DNA from: Gammaproteobacteria bacterium
GTDB lineage: Bacteria; Pseudomonadota; Gammaproteobacteria; Xanthomonadales; Marinicellaceae
Length of the DNA stretch: 64,000 nucleotides
Assembly (NCBI GenBank): GCA_041395445.1
Contig: JAWLAO010000002.1
Coordinates: 440,987 to 504,986, forward strand
Reading direction: 5' to 3'
Shown: positions 32,506 through 40,093 of the stretch, one piece after another
How positions within the stretch are numbered: position 1 is the stretch's first letter
Layout: each line of letters begins with the position of its first letter
Notes under the pieces: model-generated
Told to the model about the DNA's origin: nothing
Database searches by the model: none
The model's input: the letters and a program-made list of their open reading frames with translations, nothing else
Made by a program: the position numbers and the translations under genes

Positions 32506-33759
32506 GTGGATTATCAAACTGTTTTTATCACCCTTGCAGGTGTTTTTGGGCTTTTTATGGCCTGGGGTATTGGAGCAAACGATGTTGCAAATGCGATGGC
32601 AACTTCAGTTGGTTCAAAAGCAATTAGTATTAAAACAGCAATTATTATTGCGGCAATTTTTGAATTTGGCGGAGCAGTTCTTGCCGGCGGAGAAGTAACA
32701 TCAACCATTCGTAAAGGAATTGTTGACTCAGCAACTTTTGAAGGGGCACCTGAGCTATTAATATACGGAATGCTGGCATCATTACTGGCGGCCGGTATCT
32801 GGTTGTTGATTGCGTCCAAAAAAGGTTGGCCGGTTTCTACAACTCACTCAATCGTCGGAGCAGTTGTAGGTTTTGCCGCAATTGGCGTCGGAATGGATGC
32901 TGTGAATTGGGGTCAGGTGGGAAGTATTGTAATGAGCTGGGTAGTCTCTCCACTTACTTCCGGAGTTATTGCTTTCTTGTTATTCCAAAGCGTTCAGGTT
33001 TTGATTCTTCGTACTGATGATCCTTTAACAAAAGCAAAAAGATATGTGCCGTTTTATATCTTTTTAACAGCTTTTTTTATGACATTAGTAACAATCAAAA
33101 AGGGTTTGAAACACGTTTCAGATATTAGTTTTAGTTCACAAGAAGCCTATCTCTATGCAGCATTGATTGGCGTGGTAGTGGCTGTAATCGGTGCAATTTT
33201 CATTAGTAAAATTCAACCCAACAAGAAGAAAGAAAAAGATTTCCACTTTTACACTGTAGAAAAAGTTTTCGCAGTACTCATGGTCATTACCGCGAGTGGT
33301 TTGGCGTTTGCACATGGCTCAAATGATGTGGCTAATGCGGTAGGTCCTCTTGCAGCGGTTGTATCAACAGCAAAAACCGGAATGATTACAGGGAAATCAG
33401 CATTGGATTCATGGATATTGCTGGTTGGTGGTATCGGTATCGTTATCGGTCTGGCTACTTATGGTAGAAAAGTGATTGCCACTGTTGGTAAAAAAATCAC
33501 CCATCTGACTCCTTCAAGGGGATTTGCTGCAGAGTTGGGTGCTTCAATGACGATTGTTGTGGCATCATCAACAGGAATGCCAATTTCAACAACTCACACT
33601 TTGGTTGGAGCCGTTCTGGGTGTCGGTTTAGCGAAAGGAATTAGTGCAATTAATCTGACAGTTGTTCGAGGAATTTTTGCATCTTGGTTGATAACAATTC
33701 CAGCCGGTGCTGTATTGTCGATTATTTTCTTCTTCATCTTTAAATCCATTTTCGGATAA
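32506..33759 (+). CDS. pitA: Low-affinity inorganic phosphate transporter (Pit family)
   Basis: This 417-residue transporter has the two inverted PHO4 repeats: MAWGIGANDVANAMATSVGSKAI near residue 20 and FAHGSNDVANAVGPLAAV near residue 267. STTHSIVGAVVG and STTHTLVGAVLG are the paired signatures of phosphate:cation symport. About ten membrane helices are predicted. The start is GTG with AAGAGGAA 8 bases upstream. A strong terminator follows 13 bases after the stop, so the DUF47-pit pair forms a closed two-gene operon. Confidence 0.93.
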   Translation: MDYQTVFITLAGVFGLFMAWGIGANDVANAMATSVGSKAISIKTAIIIAAIFEFGGAVLAGGEVTSTIRKGIVDSATFEGAPELLIYGMLASLLAAGIWLLIASKKGWPVSTTHSIVGAVVGFAAIGVGMDAVNWGQVGSIVMSWVVSPLTSGVIAFLLFQSVQVLILRTDDPLTKAKRYVPFYIFLTAFFMTLVTIKKGLKHVSDISFSSQEAYLYAALIGVVVAVIGAIFISKIQPNKKKEKDFHFYTVEKVFAVLMVITASGLAFAHGSNDVANAVGPLAAVVSTAKTGMITGKSALDSWILLVGGIGIVIGLATYGRKVIATVGKKITHLTPSRGFAAELGASMTIVVASSTGMPISTTHTLVGAVLGVGLAKGISAINLTVVRGIFASWLITIPAGAVLSIIFFFIFKSIFG

Positions 33760-33772
33760 AATGAACCGTAAG

Positions 33773-33806
33773 GACTCCTGTGCATTCGTTGCAGGAGTCT
33801 TTCTTT
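33773..33806 (+). terminator. Intrinsic terminator after pit
   Basis: GACTCCTG (33773-33780) and CAGGAGTC (33792-33799) form an 8-bp stem with an 11-base loop, followed by TTTCTTT. Confidence 0.88.
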
Positions 33807-33872
33807 GCTTGCATAATTATTATCGCAAGTTAAAATAGTTGGCTATGATTTTAAAAGCCGACTATTTCAACA

Positions 33873-34817
33873 ATGTTTCCACCTGATTTGATAGAGGAAA
33901 GAATTGCCTCAATGGCTCAGGCTGAGGCATTATTGCATGATCAGGCGACTGCCACGGATAATTCGTTACGATTGTGGTATCAGTGGTATGAACCAAGAGT
34001 TGGTGACAAACATGTACGAAAATTGACAAAAAAAATTGTCACTATTGCTTATGCTAGAATGGCATTACGAAATGGCTCTTTAAGCCTTAATCCTAGAAGT
34101 TATCATAGCGAAAAGCATATTGATGACCTATTCAAACGCCTTATAAAAATCTCAGCATTGCAAGAGGGTTCAGAAATTCCAGATTATGGTTGGACATTAT
34201 TGTCTCTTTTTGTCAGTTGCCATGATTTAAGACAATCCGAGACTCCAAATGTGAGTGATTGCGTCGGTTCAAATGAGCAAGCTAGTTTTCAGGAATTATT
34301 AAGACTTTTGGAAAAATATGATACAAAAGATTTAATAACAAAAGAACATAGAAATGTACTCAAACTCATGATTCACGGTAGTACATTTGGACGTAGCGAA
34401 GACAACAGAGGCAATATTTATAATGGAAAACTGTTGAAATATCTTCTGGTTGATAATACTGAATTTTCTGATACAGATATAGAATTGGCATATATTGCTT
34501 GTGACATTGATACTGCGAATGTTGCTGCGGATCTGAAAGATTATGCCCGATCCAGTATCAATGTTTACAATGAAATTCAAAATGTATCTCCATCAATGAT
34601 TAGTGCCAGAAAATTTTTTGGCGAACAACAGGAGCAATTTTTCTTTGAACTACAGAAGTTTGACTCTAAACTTTGCGGATTGGCATTTGAAATGGGTAAA
34701 GAGAAAAATGCACCTCTGGTCAAACAAATTAGTCAGAAAATCAAGCAGCTTGATAATACCTTAACTAATGACGAGGTGGTAAAGCGATATGTTTCCTTGG
34801 TTAAATCGTTAGCTTAA
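33873..34817 (+). CDS. Hypothetical protein with HD-domain-like motifs
   Basis: I do not recognise a named family in this 314-residue soluble, mainly helical protein. The residues SYHSEKHIDDLFKRL followed by LFVSCHDLRQ resemble the H...HD metal ligands of HD-type phosphohydrolases. LKLMIHGSTFG could supply a further histidine. It has no signal peptide and lies one base before sixA, so the two are co-transcribed. A phosphohydrolase acting in the same signalling or phosphate context is inferred. The HD assignment needs structure prediction. Confidence 0.6.
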   Translation: MFPPDLIEERIASMAQAEALLHDQATATDNSLRLWYQWYEPRVGDKHVRKLTKKIVTIAYARMALRNGSLSLNPRSYHSEKHIDDLFKRLIKISALQEGSEIPDYGWTLLSLFVSCHDLRQSETPNVSDCVGSNEQASFQELLRLLEKYDTKDLITKEHRNVLKLMIHGSTFGRSEDNRGNIYNGKLLKYLLVDNTEFSDTDIELAYIACDIDTANVAADLKDYARSSINVYNEIQNVSPSMISARKFFGEQQEQFFFELQKFDSKLCGLAFEMGKEKNAPLVKQISQKIKQLDNTLTNDEVVKRYVSLVKSLA

Positions 34818-34818
34818 A

Positions 34819-35295
34819 ATGATAAGAAAAACCATTTTTGTAGTCAGACATGGGTATGCAAACTCACATGCGGAAACAGACTTTGCCAGGACTTTAACAG
34901 AAAAAGGAATTCAAGCAGTGAAACAAACTGCCGATTTTATAAAAAGCTTTTCAGAAAACTTGTCACAAAAAATACAAGCTTGTATATGTTCGGCTGCGGA
35001 GAGAACCTCGCAAACTGCAAAAATAATTTGCAGCCATTGCGTGATTGATTGTGTTGAGACAAAAAAAGAACTCTATTCAACGTATTCCGGAGAGTGGCTC
35101 AAACAAGTTGAGAACTCGCCATTTGAAACATTGTTATTGGTTGGGCACAATCCTACATTGAGCGAATTAGTCACCCACCTTTCTGGACAAAGAATCTATA
35201 TGAGCCCATCGGACTGTGCGGTTGTCTCTCTTGAAATTAAAGAAGATGGCATTATTTATCCAGCTGAACTAATCGCTTTTCACAGCAATGAATAA
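34819..35295 (+). CDS. sixA: SixA-like phosphohistidine phosphatase
   Basis: This 158-residue histidine-phosphatase has the catalytic RHG motif (VVRHGYANSH, H11) and the second histidine in LLLVGHNPTLSELVTHL. The small size and the order of motifs match SixA, which removes phosphate from histidine phosphotransfer proteins (for example ArcB or PTS-Ntr NPr in E. coli). It overlaps the rhomboid gene by 8 bases. Position after an HD-like gene and near pit and ppx fits a phosphate-signalling neighbourhood. Confidence 0.85.
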   Translation: MIRKTIFVVRHGYANSHAETDFARTLTEKGIQAVKQTADFIKSFSENLSQKIQACICSAAERTSQTAKIICSHCVIDCVETKKELYSTYSGEWLKQVENSPFETLLLVGHNPTLSELVTHLSGQRIYMSPSDCAVVSLEIKEDGIIYPAELIAFHSNE

Positions 35296-35911
35296 ATATC
35301 AAATCGAAAGATTTTTACGAAACGCCAAAAACAATTTCAACTATCACTTAAGAAATATACCGGTGGTTACCCGTTATTTGTTAATTTCTATCATTGTGGT
35401 TTTCATTCTGCAACATGTGGTGAATTTATATTTTTTCGTATTACAAAGTTTTAATTACGGATTTAACCCGGTTCAATTGATTAGTTATGCTTTTTTGCAT
35501 GGTAATTTTGCCCATTTGCTTTTCAATGGTTTAGCATTGTGGATGTTTGGTTCTCAGATTGAGCGATACTGGGGAGCTAAAAGATATTTAACTTTTGTAT
35601 TTGTTTGTATTGTTGGTGCTGCAATCACTCACATGATATTTGTTAATGCGAATGTAATAGGAATTTCAGGTTTGGTATTTGGCTTGTTGTTGGCTTATGG
35701 AATGATGTGGCCGGAACGCGAAATCTTTTTACTTTTACCACCGATGCCGGTAAAGGCTAAATATTTGGTTATTGGATATGGGGTGCTATTATTGCTCAAT
35801 ATTCTAACATCAAGAAACGATGGTATCGCGCACTTTGCCCATTTAGGCGGAGCGCTGAGTGGGTTTTTGTTGATTCAGTATTGGCGAAAAAAACCACCAT
35901 TTCACAGATAA
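35288..35911 (+). CDS. Rhomboid family intramembrane serine protease
   Basis: This 207-residue protein has six predicted helices. The catalytic dyad is visible: S127 in GISG and H185 in HFAHLGGALSG. The upstream HGNFAHLLFNGLALW block (residues 71-85) supplies the oxyanion side, typical of GlpG-like rhomboids. It cleaves membrane proteins within the bilayer. It is the last gene of the HD-sixA-rhomboid unit, and a hairpin terminator begins directly after its stop. Confidence 0.9.
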   Translation: MNKYQIERFLRNAKNNFNYHLRNIPVVTRYLLISIIVVFILQHVVNLYFFVLQSFNYGFNPVQLISYAFLHGNFAHLLFNGLALWMFGSQIERYWGAKRYLTFVFVCIVGAAITHMIFVNANVIGISGLVFGLLLAYGMMWPEREIFLLLPPMPVKAKYLVIGYGVLLLLNILTSRNDGIAHFAHLGGALSGFLLIQYWRKKPPFHR

Positions 35912-35913
35912 AA

Positions 35914-35937
35914 AAACGAACCCCGAAGAGTTCGTTT
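35914..35937. terminator. Intrinsic terminator between convergent genes
   Basis: AAACGAAC (35914-35921) and GTTCGTTT (35930-35937) form an 8-bp stem with an 8-base loop, with A and T tracts at the ends. It serves the rhomboid gene and may also serve the convergent Tyr-rich gene. Confidence 0.8.
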
Positions 35938-35965
35938 AGAATTCCAAATAACGTTCACATTGAAA

Positions 35966-37162
35966 CTATCTTATTCCCTTAATTTCAGAACGAGCTCTTG
36001 AAGAAGAGTTTCTCTCTGATGATGAGGGTTTGTTATTTCGACTGGATGAGCGATCCGTGTTTGATCGTGTTGGCCTGACAGCAGGTTTGCTATTGTCATT
36101 CACAACTGGTTTCGATTGATTTGGTGAGGACGGTTGAACTCTTTGTCCTTGATTCTGAGGAGTTGATATTGTGCTTCTGTAAGTTGGTTTTACAACAGGG
36201 CGATTGCTAATCTGAGGTTTAGTTTGTATGTTTCTGTTATAACTACCTTGGTTCTGTTGATTGTTTATGGTTCTGTGGTTATTAGAGTAACTACTACCCC
36301 TGCGAATTTCTCTGACCTGATTGTAGCTTGTACTTGAATTTTGGCGCATTTGCTCCTGTGGGCGAGGTTGGTTTTGTGTATATGGCCTATTGCTTGTATT
36401 GCCCCTGTACGATGTCTGTGAATTCGAAGAGTTTTGATATCGGTTGTTGTTATATCGGTTATTTGACTCTGTGAAAGGTTGGCGAGTTGTCGGTTGTCTT
36501 TGGCTGGAGTATCCCTCAGTTGTTCTTTGCCTGCTGTTGGGTCTGGGCGTGTTTGGTGAAACACGGTTATTCACACTTACACGACTGTTAGGTTCGGTGC
36601 TTCTGTATGTGTGTCTTGGGTTGTTGGTGTATCTATTGCTATAGCCATGATTGTTTCTTGCAGCTATACGAGCCACTTCTGAGCGAGCTGAGATGTGTCT
36701 GTCGTTGCGATAGCTTCTCCAGTAGTTATCCCAATAACTGGAATAGTAATAGCTGTTATAAGGATTGTAGTAATGATTGTGATGTCTTCTGCTCGGAGAA
36801 TCCCAAAAAGAATTCCAAAAATAGTCGATTCCAAAACTCCATCCATAATAATCATTGTAGGAAACATATCCCCACGGAGAATAACTTCCCCAGTAGCTAT
36901 AAGGGCTATAGTAGTAATGGTTATAAAAGCCGACTCTCGGATAACGATATGGGCTGTAATAGACATTGCTGTAGTTGACACCCCAACGATCGGGATAGTA
37001 ATTGTATGAATAATAGTCATCATAACCGTAATAATCATCGTATCCGTAGTAGTCGTCTTCATAGTAAATATCATCGTAATCACTGTAACGATAATAGTCT
37101 GAGACACAGCCTTGTAGCATAAAAATGATAGCTAGAATGGAGAGGATTCTTTTCATGATCAT
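35966..37162 (-). CDS. Tyr/Asn/Arg/Ser-rich low-complexity lipoprotein
   Basis: This 398-residue protein starts with a lipoprotein signal (lipobox LQGC, Cys19; a second ATG lies two codons in). Residues 20-155 are dominated by tyrosine, with tandem YYGYDD units and aromatic-rich YYSPYSYWGSY segments. Residues 160-398 are a disordered stretch rich in N, S, R, Q and P. No catalytic domain is visible. Such composition suggests an extended, possibly condensate-forming or adhesive envelope protein, or a nucleic-acid- or polysaccharide-binding surface. It is a single gene, convergent to the rhomboid gene. That it is real is supported by the signal peptide and the uninterrupted 398-codon frame. Confidence 0.75.
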   Translation of the reverse strand: MIMKRILSILAIIFMLQGCVSDYYRYSDYDDIYYEDDYYGYDDYYGYDDYYSYNYYPDRWGVNYSNVYYSPYRYPRVGFYNHYYYSPYSYWGSYSPWGYVSYNDYYGWSFGIDYFWNSFWDSPSRRHHNHYYNPYNSYYYSSYWDNYWRSYRNDRHISARSEVARIAARNNHGYSNRYTNNPRHTYRSTEPNSRVSVNNRVSPNTPRPNSRQRTTEGYSSQRQPTTRQPFTESNNRYNNNRYQNSSNSQTSYRGNTSNRPYTQNQPRPQEQMRQNSSTSYNQVREIRRGSSYSNNHRTINNQQNQGSYNRNIQTKPQISNRPVVKPTYRSTISTPQNQGQRVQPSSPNQSKPVVNDNSKPAVRPTRSNTDRSSSRNNKPSSSERNSSSRARSEIKGIR

Positions 37163-37302
37163 ATAACAATATCTTAAAGTATTGAGATTATAGTTTATGG
37201 AGAATGAATTTTAACTGAATGTCATCAACTTGTAAAAGATAAGAGTGATACAAAGGTTGGGACTATTTAGTGGCTATTTCATTATATTATTATCTGCTAA
37301 TG

Positions 37303-37331
37303 TTGCTTTGTATCCTCTAAACCTATATAAT
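37303..37331 (+). promoter_or_regulatory. Promoter of the ATP synthase operon
   Basis: TTGCTT (37303-37308) and TATAAT (37326-37331) are spaced by exactly 17 bases, about 75 bases before the atpI start. This is the strongest sigma70-type promoter between the divergent lipoprotein gene and atpI. Confidence 0.75.
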
Positions 37332-37369
37332 TCACCCGCTTTTAACAGGGGCTAAAAATCGGAAGTAAA

Positions 37370-37405
37370 ATGAATCCGGTTTTTCATGAGAGAAAAAACC
37401 AATAG
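37370..37405 (+). CDS. Possible 11-residue leader peptide upstream of atpI
   Basis: ATG at 37370 follows a good ribosome binding site (GGAAG, 37361-37365) and encodes 11 residues ending with TAG at 37403-37405. One base separates that stop from the ATG at 37407 proposed for atpI, which itself lacks a clear ribosome binding site. Translation of the small frame could load ribosomes on atpI by re-initiation. It might also be chance. Confidence 0.4.
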   Translation: MNPVFHERKNQ

Positions 37406-37406
37406 T

Positions 37407-37787
37407 ATGAGTGATAATTTATCTTTCACGCAGGTCAAAAAGAAGGTTTTTCTCATACCGATTTGGCAGTTGCTGGTAGGTCTGATTGTTTTTGCAATTT
37501 TGTTTGTTGTTTCTGATTTCACATCAGCAATCGCAGGGTTGTACGGGTCTTTAGTGGGTGTGGTTGGAAGTCTGGTATTTGCCGGAATGGTTTTTGGATT
37601 TGGAATTCGTTCAGGGCAATTAACTACCGGAAGAATATTTAAAGCAGAAGCAATAAAATTCCTTGTGGTTGCAATATTGTTTTACTTGGCTTTTGCTGAA
37701 TTAGCACTTCCTTTTCTCTCAGTGATTGTGGGGTTTTTTGCTACTTTAATAGTATTTATTTTAGCATTGTTAATGTTATTTAGGTGA
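37407..37787 (+). CDS. atpI: ATP synthase subunit I
   Basis: This 126-residue membrane protein has four hydrophobic helices, basic residues before the first (FTQVKKKVFLIPIW) and the usual place at the head of the atp operon. AtpI helps assemble the c-ring in some bacteria and is not essential for activity. The frame is open to an ATG at 37386. The ATG at 37407 is preferred because it directly follows the stop of a short leader frame and gives the common MSxxLSF-type start. Sequence conservation in this family is low. Confidence 0.8.
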   Translation: MSDNLSFTQVKKKVFLIPIWQLLVGLIVFAILFVVSDFTSAIAGLYGSLVGVVGSLVFAGMVFGFGIRSGQLTTGRIFKAEAIKFLVVAILFYLAFAELALPFLSVIVGFFATLIVFILALLMLFR

Positions 37788-37799
37788 AGAGTATAAATA

Positions 37800-38651
37800 A
37801 TGAGTGATGGCGCAAGCGATATTGGCGGTTATATAGAACACCACCTTAAGAACAATACACTAGAATTAGTGGAAGGTTCGTCATTTTGGTCAATACACAT
37901 GGATAGTTTGGTCTATACATTAATAACGGCAGTTGTTTACCTATTGTTTTTTGGCATGGTTGCCAAAAAAGTTAAGTCAGGTGTCCCTTCTAAAACACAA
38001 AACTTTGTAGAGATGGTGGTTGGTTTTGTTAATGAACAAGTCAAAGATTTGTTTCATTATAAAAGCAAAGTGGTTGCGCCATTGGCTTTAAGTATATTTA
38101 TATGGGTCTTCCTAATGAATTTCATGGACTTAGTTCCAGTTGATTTGTTACCGGCAACAGGTCAGGTTGTTGGGATAGAATATATGCGGGTAGTTCCCTC
38201 TACGGATCCAAATATTACACTTGGCATGTCTTCAGCAGTTATATTGTTAGTAATGTTCTATAATTTTACTAAAAAAGGACTTGGTGGATATGCAAGAGAA
38301 TACTTTGGCCACCCTTTTGAATCAAAAAACATTGTTGGAAAAATAGTTTTGTTTATACCCAACATGTTACTAAATACAGTTGAAACAGTCGCAAAGCCAA
38401 TATCTCTTGGTTTGCGTTTGTTTGGAAATTTATATGCAGGCGAGTTGATTTTTATGTTAATCGCTGTGTTTACTTTAGGGTATGGGCTTGAGCAGTTGTT
38501 ATCATTTGGCGGGGTTATAATGGTAGTTGCACAATTCATCCTAGGTTTAATATGGACATTGTTTCATATAATAATTATTACATTACAAGCGTTTATTTTC
38601 ATGATGTTGAGTGTGGTATATCTGGCTCAGTCTCATGATACTGGACACTAG
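37800..38651 (+). CDS. atpB: ATP synthase F0 subunit a
   Basis: This 283-residue subunit forms the proton half-channels beside the c-ring. The conserved arginine helix (PISLGLRLFGNLYAGELIFML) and the PVDLLPATGQ loop are present, with five or six helices. It begins 12 bases after atpI, and its length agrees with other gammaproteobacterial AtpB proteins. Confidence 0.97.
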   Translation: MSDGASDIGGYIEHHLKNNTLELVEGSSFWSIHMDSLVYTLITAVVYLLFFGMVAKKVKSGVPSKTQNFVEMVVGFVNEQVKDLFHYKSKVVAPLALSIFIWVFLMNFMDLVPVDLLPATGQVVGIEYMRVVPSTDPNITLGMSSAVILLVMFYNFTKKGLGGYAREYFGHPFESKNIVGKIVLFIPNMLLNTVETVAKPISLGLRLFGNLYAGELIFMLIAVFTLGYGLEQLLSFGGVIMVVAQFILGLIWTLFHIIIITLQAFIFMMLSVVYLAQSHDTGH

Positions 38652-38710
38652 TAAAAATTTAATCATTTAACTTTTTTAATTTCGTCAAAATAATATAATC
38701 GGAGAAAACG

Positions 38711-38989
38711 ATGGAAAACATGGCATTAATCGCTGACATTCAAGGTATGACAGTAATCGCAGTAGCAATGATAATCGGCATGGCTGCATTAGGAACAGCA
38801 ATTGGTTTTGCAATATTAGGTGGTAAACTATTAGAATCGTCTGCCAGACAACCAGAATTGGCACCAATGCTACAAGGAAAAATGTTCTTAATCGCTGGTT
38901 TGCTAGATGCAATCTCAATGATTGGTATTGGTTTGGCACTGTTCTTCACGTTTGCTAACCCGTTTTTGGGGCCTTTAACTGCAAGCTAA
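38711..38989 (+). CDS. atpE: ATP synthase F0 subunit c
   Basis: This 92-residue two-helix hairpin has the glycine-rich first helix (GMAALGTAIGFAILGGKLLESSARQPE), the polar loop RQP and the proton-carrying D66 in GLLDAISMIGIG. Aspartate without the Q/E/S-T pattern of sodium-binding rings indicates a proton-driven enzyme. GGAGAAAACG precedes the ATG, a strong site suited to the high copy number of subunit c. Confidence 0.97.
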   Translation: MENMALIADIQGMTVIAVAMIIGMAALGTAIGFAILGGKLLESSARQPELAPMLQGKMFLIAGLLDAISMIGIGLALFFTFANPFLGPLTAS

Positions 38990-39038
38990 TATAAATCTAT
39001 AGCAAAGTTGTTAATTAGATTTATTTAGGAGTATCGCA

Positions 39039-39509
39039 ATGAGTATAAATGTCACACTACTAATTCAAATGGTTGTTTTCTTTGTTGTTGTTTTAATAAC
39101 AATGAAATACATCTGGCCGATCATTCTTGGTGCGATGGAAGAGCGCGAAAAGCAGATTGCAGACGGTTTGGCTGCAACCAATAAAGCAGAAGCTGAATTG
39201 AAAAAGGCTCAAGAAGAAGCGGAAAGCATTCTGAATGAAGCAAAAGATCAGGCGAGTACAGTTAGGGAATCAGCCAACAAAATGGCAACCAAGATAAAAG
39301 ATCAGGCAAAAGCGGAAGCTTTGGCAGAAAAAGACCGTCAAATGGCTGCCGCAGTTGCTGAGATTGAGCAAGAGGCAAATCGTGCAAAAGAAAATTTGAG
39401 AAAACAAGTTTCAGCTTTGGCATTGGCCGGAACTGAAAAACTGTTAAACAAAGAAGTTGACTCAAAAGTTCACGCCGATTTATTGAATGATTTGGTAAAA
39501 GAGATATAA
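39039..39509 (+). CDS. atpF: ATP synthase F0 subunit b
   Basis: This 156-residue subunit has one N-terminal membrane helix (residues 5-25) and a long charged coiled coil rich in A, E and K that forms the peripheral stalk. The motif KYIWPIILGAMEEREKQIADGL is typical of AtpF. It follows atpE by 49 bases and precedes atpH by one base. Confidence 0.96.
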   Translation: MSINVTLLIQMVVFFVVVLITMKYIWPIILGAMEEREKQIADGLAATNKAEAELKKAQEEAESILNEAKDQASTVRESANKMATKIKDQAKAEALAEKDRQMAAAVAEIEQEANRAKENLRKQVSALALAGTEKLLNKEVDSKVHADLLNDLVKEI

Positions 39510-39510
39510 C

Positions 39511-40038
39511 ATGGCTGAACTCATTACTCTGGCAAGACCTTATGCTAAAGCAGCTTTTGATTACGCAAAAGGAGAAGGCTTGGTTGAGTCTTGGTTGAAA
39601 CAATTATCCGTTTCGGCAGGATTGGCTTCTGTTGATGAGGTTATTGATGCTTTTTCATCACCAAACAAAGATTTAGCAAGTTTGGTTGATATGCTATCTG
39701 GTTCTGGCGCAGATGAGGGTTATAAAAACTTTATCCAGTTGCTGGCAGACAACAACAGATTGGTGTTATTACCCGATGTTGTCAGTGTTTTTAAAACTAT
39801 CAGTGAAAATGATGCTAAAACATTGAGTGCCGATGTTTATACAGCAGAAGAAATCAGCAAAGAACAGGTTGAGGCGATAACCGCATCTCTATCAAAAAGA
39901 ACCGGAAAAACCGTTAAAGTGACTCAGCACATTGATGCTTCATTATTGAGTGGCGCAAGAGTGGTTGCGGGTGATTTGGTGATTGATGGTTCTTTAAAAG
40001 CCAAATTAGAAAAGCTGAAAACAGAATTGTTGAATTAA
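39511..40038 (+). CDS. atpH: ATP synthase F1 subunit delta
   Basis: This 175-residue protein links the b dimer to the top of F1. The LARPYAKAAFDYAK start and the final VAGDLVIDGSLKAKLEKLKTEL are the family landmarks. It sits in the canonical atpF-atpH-atpA order. Confidence 0.96.
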   Translation: MAELITLARPYAKAAFDYAKGEGLVESWLKQLSVSAGLASVDEVIDAFSSPNKDLASLVDMLSGSGADEGYKNFIQLLADNNRLVLLPDVVSVFKTISENDAKTLSADVYTAEEISKEQVEAITASLSKRTGKTVKVTQHIDASLLSGARVVAGDLVIDGSLKAKLEKLKTELLN

Positions 40039-40093
40039 TTTAAGATAATCACGAGTGGAAACAAGCCACTCTTAATTGCAAAGAGGACATACA

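Noticed and set aside
36664..37107. Long open frames antisense to the Tyr-rich lipoprotein gene
   Set aside because: They arise because tyrosine/asparagine codon repeats leave other frames free of stops. The translations are low-complexity I/T/V strings without signals or ribosome binding sites.
37285..37310. Fourth copy of the sulfur-cluster operator near the atp promoter
   Set aside because: CTGCTAATGTT shares a core with the operator motif but lacks the upstream ATATAAG half and the palindrome. It overlaps the -35 region of a housekeeping promoter, so coincidence is likely.
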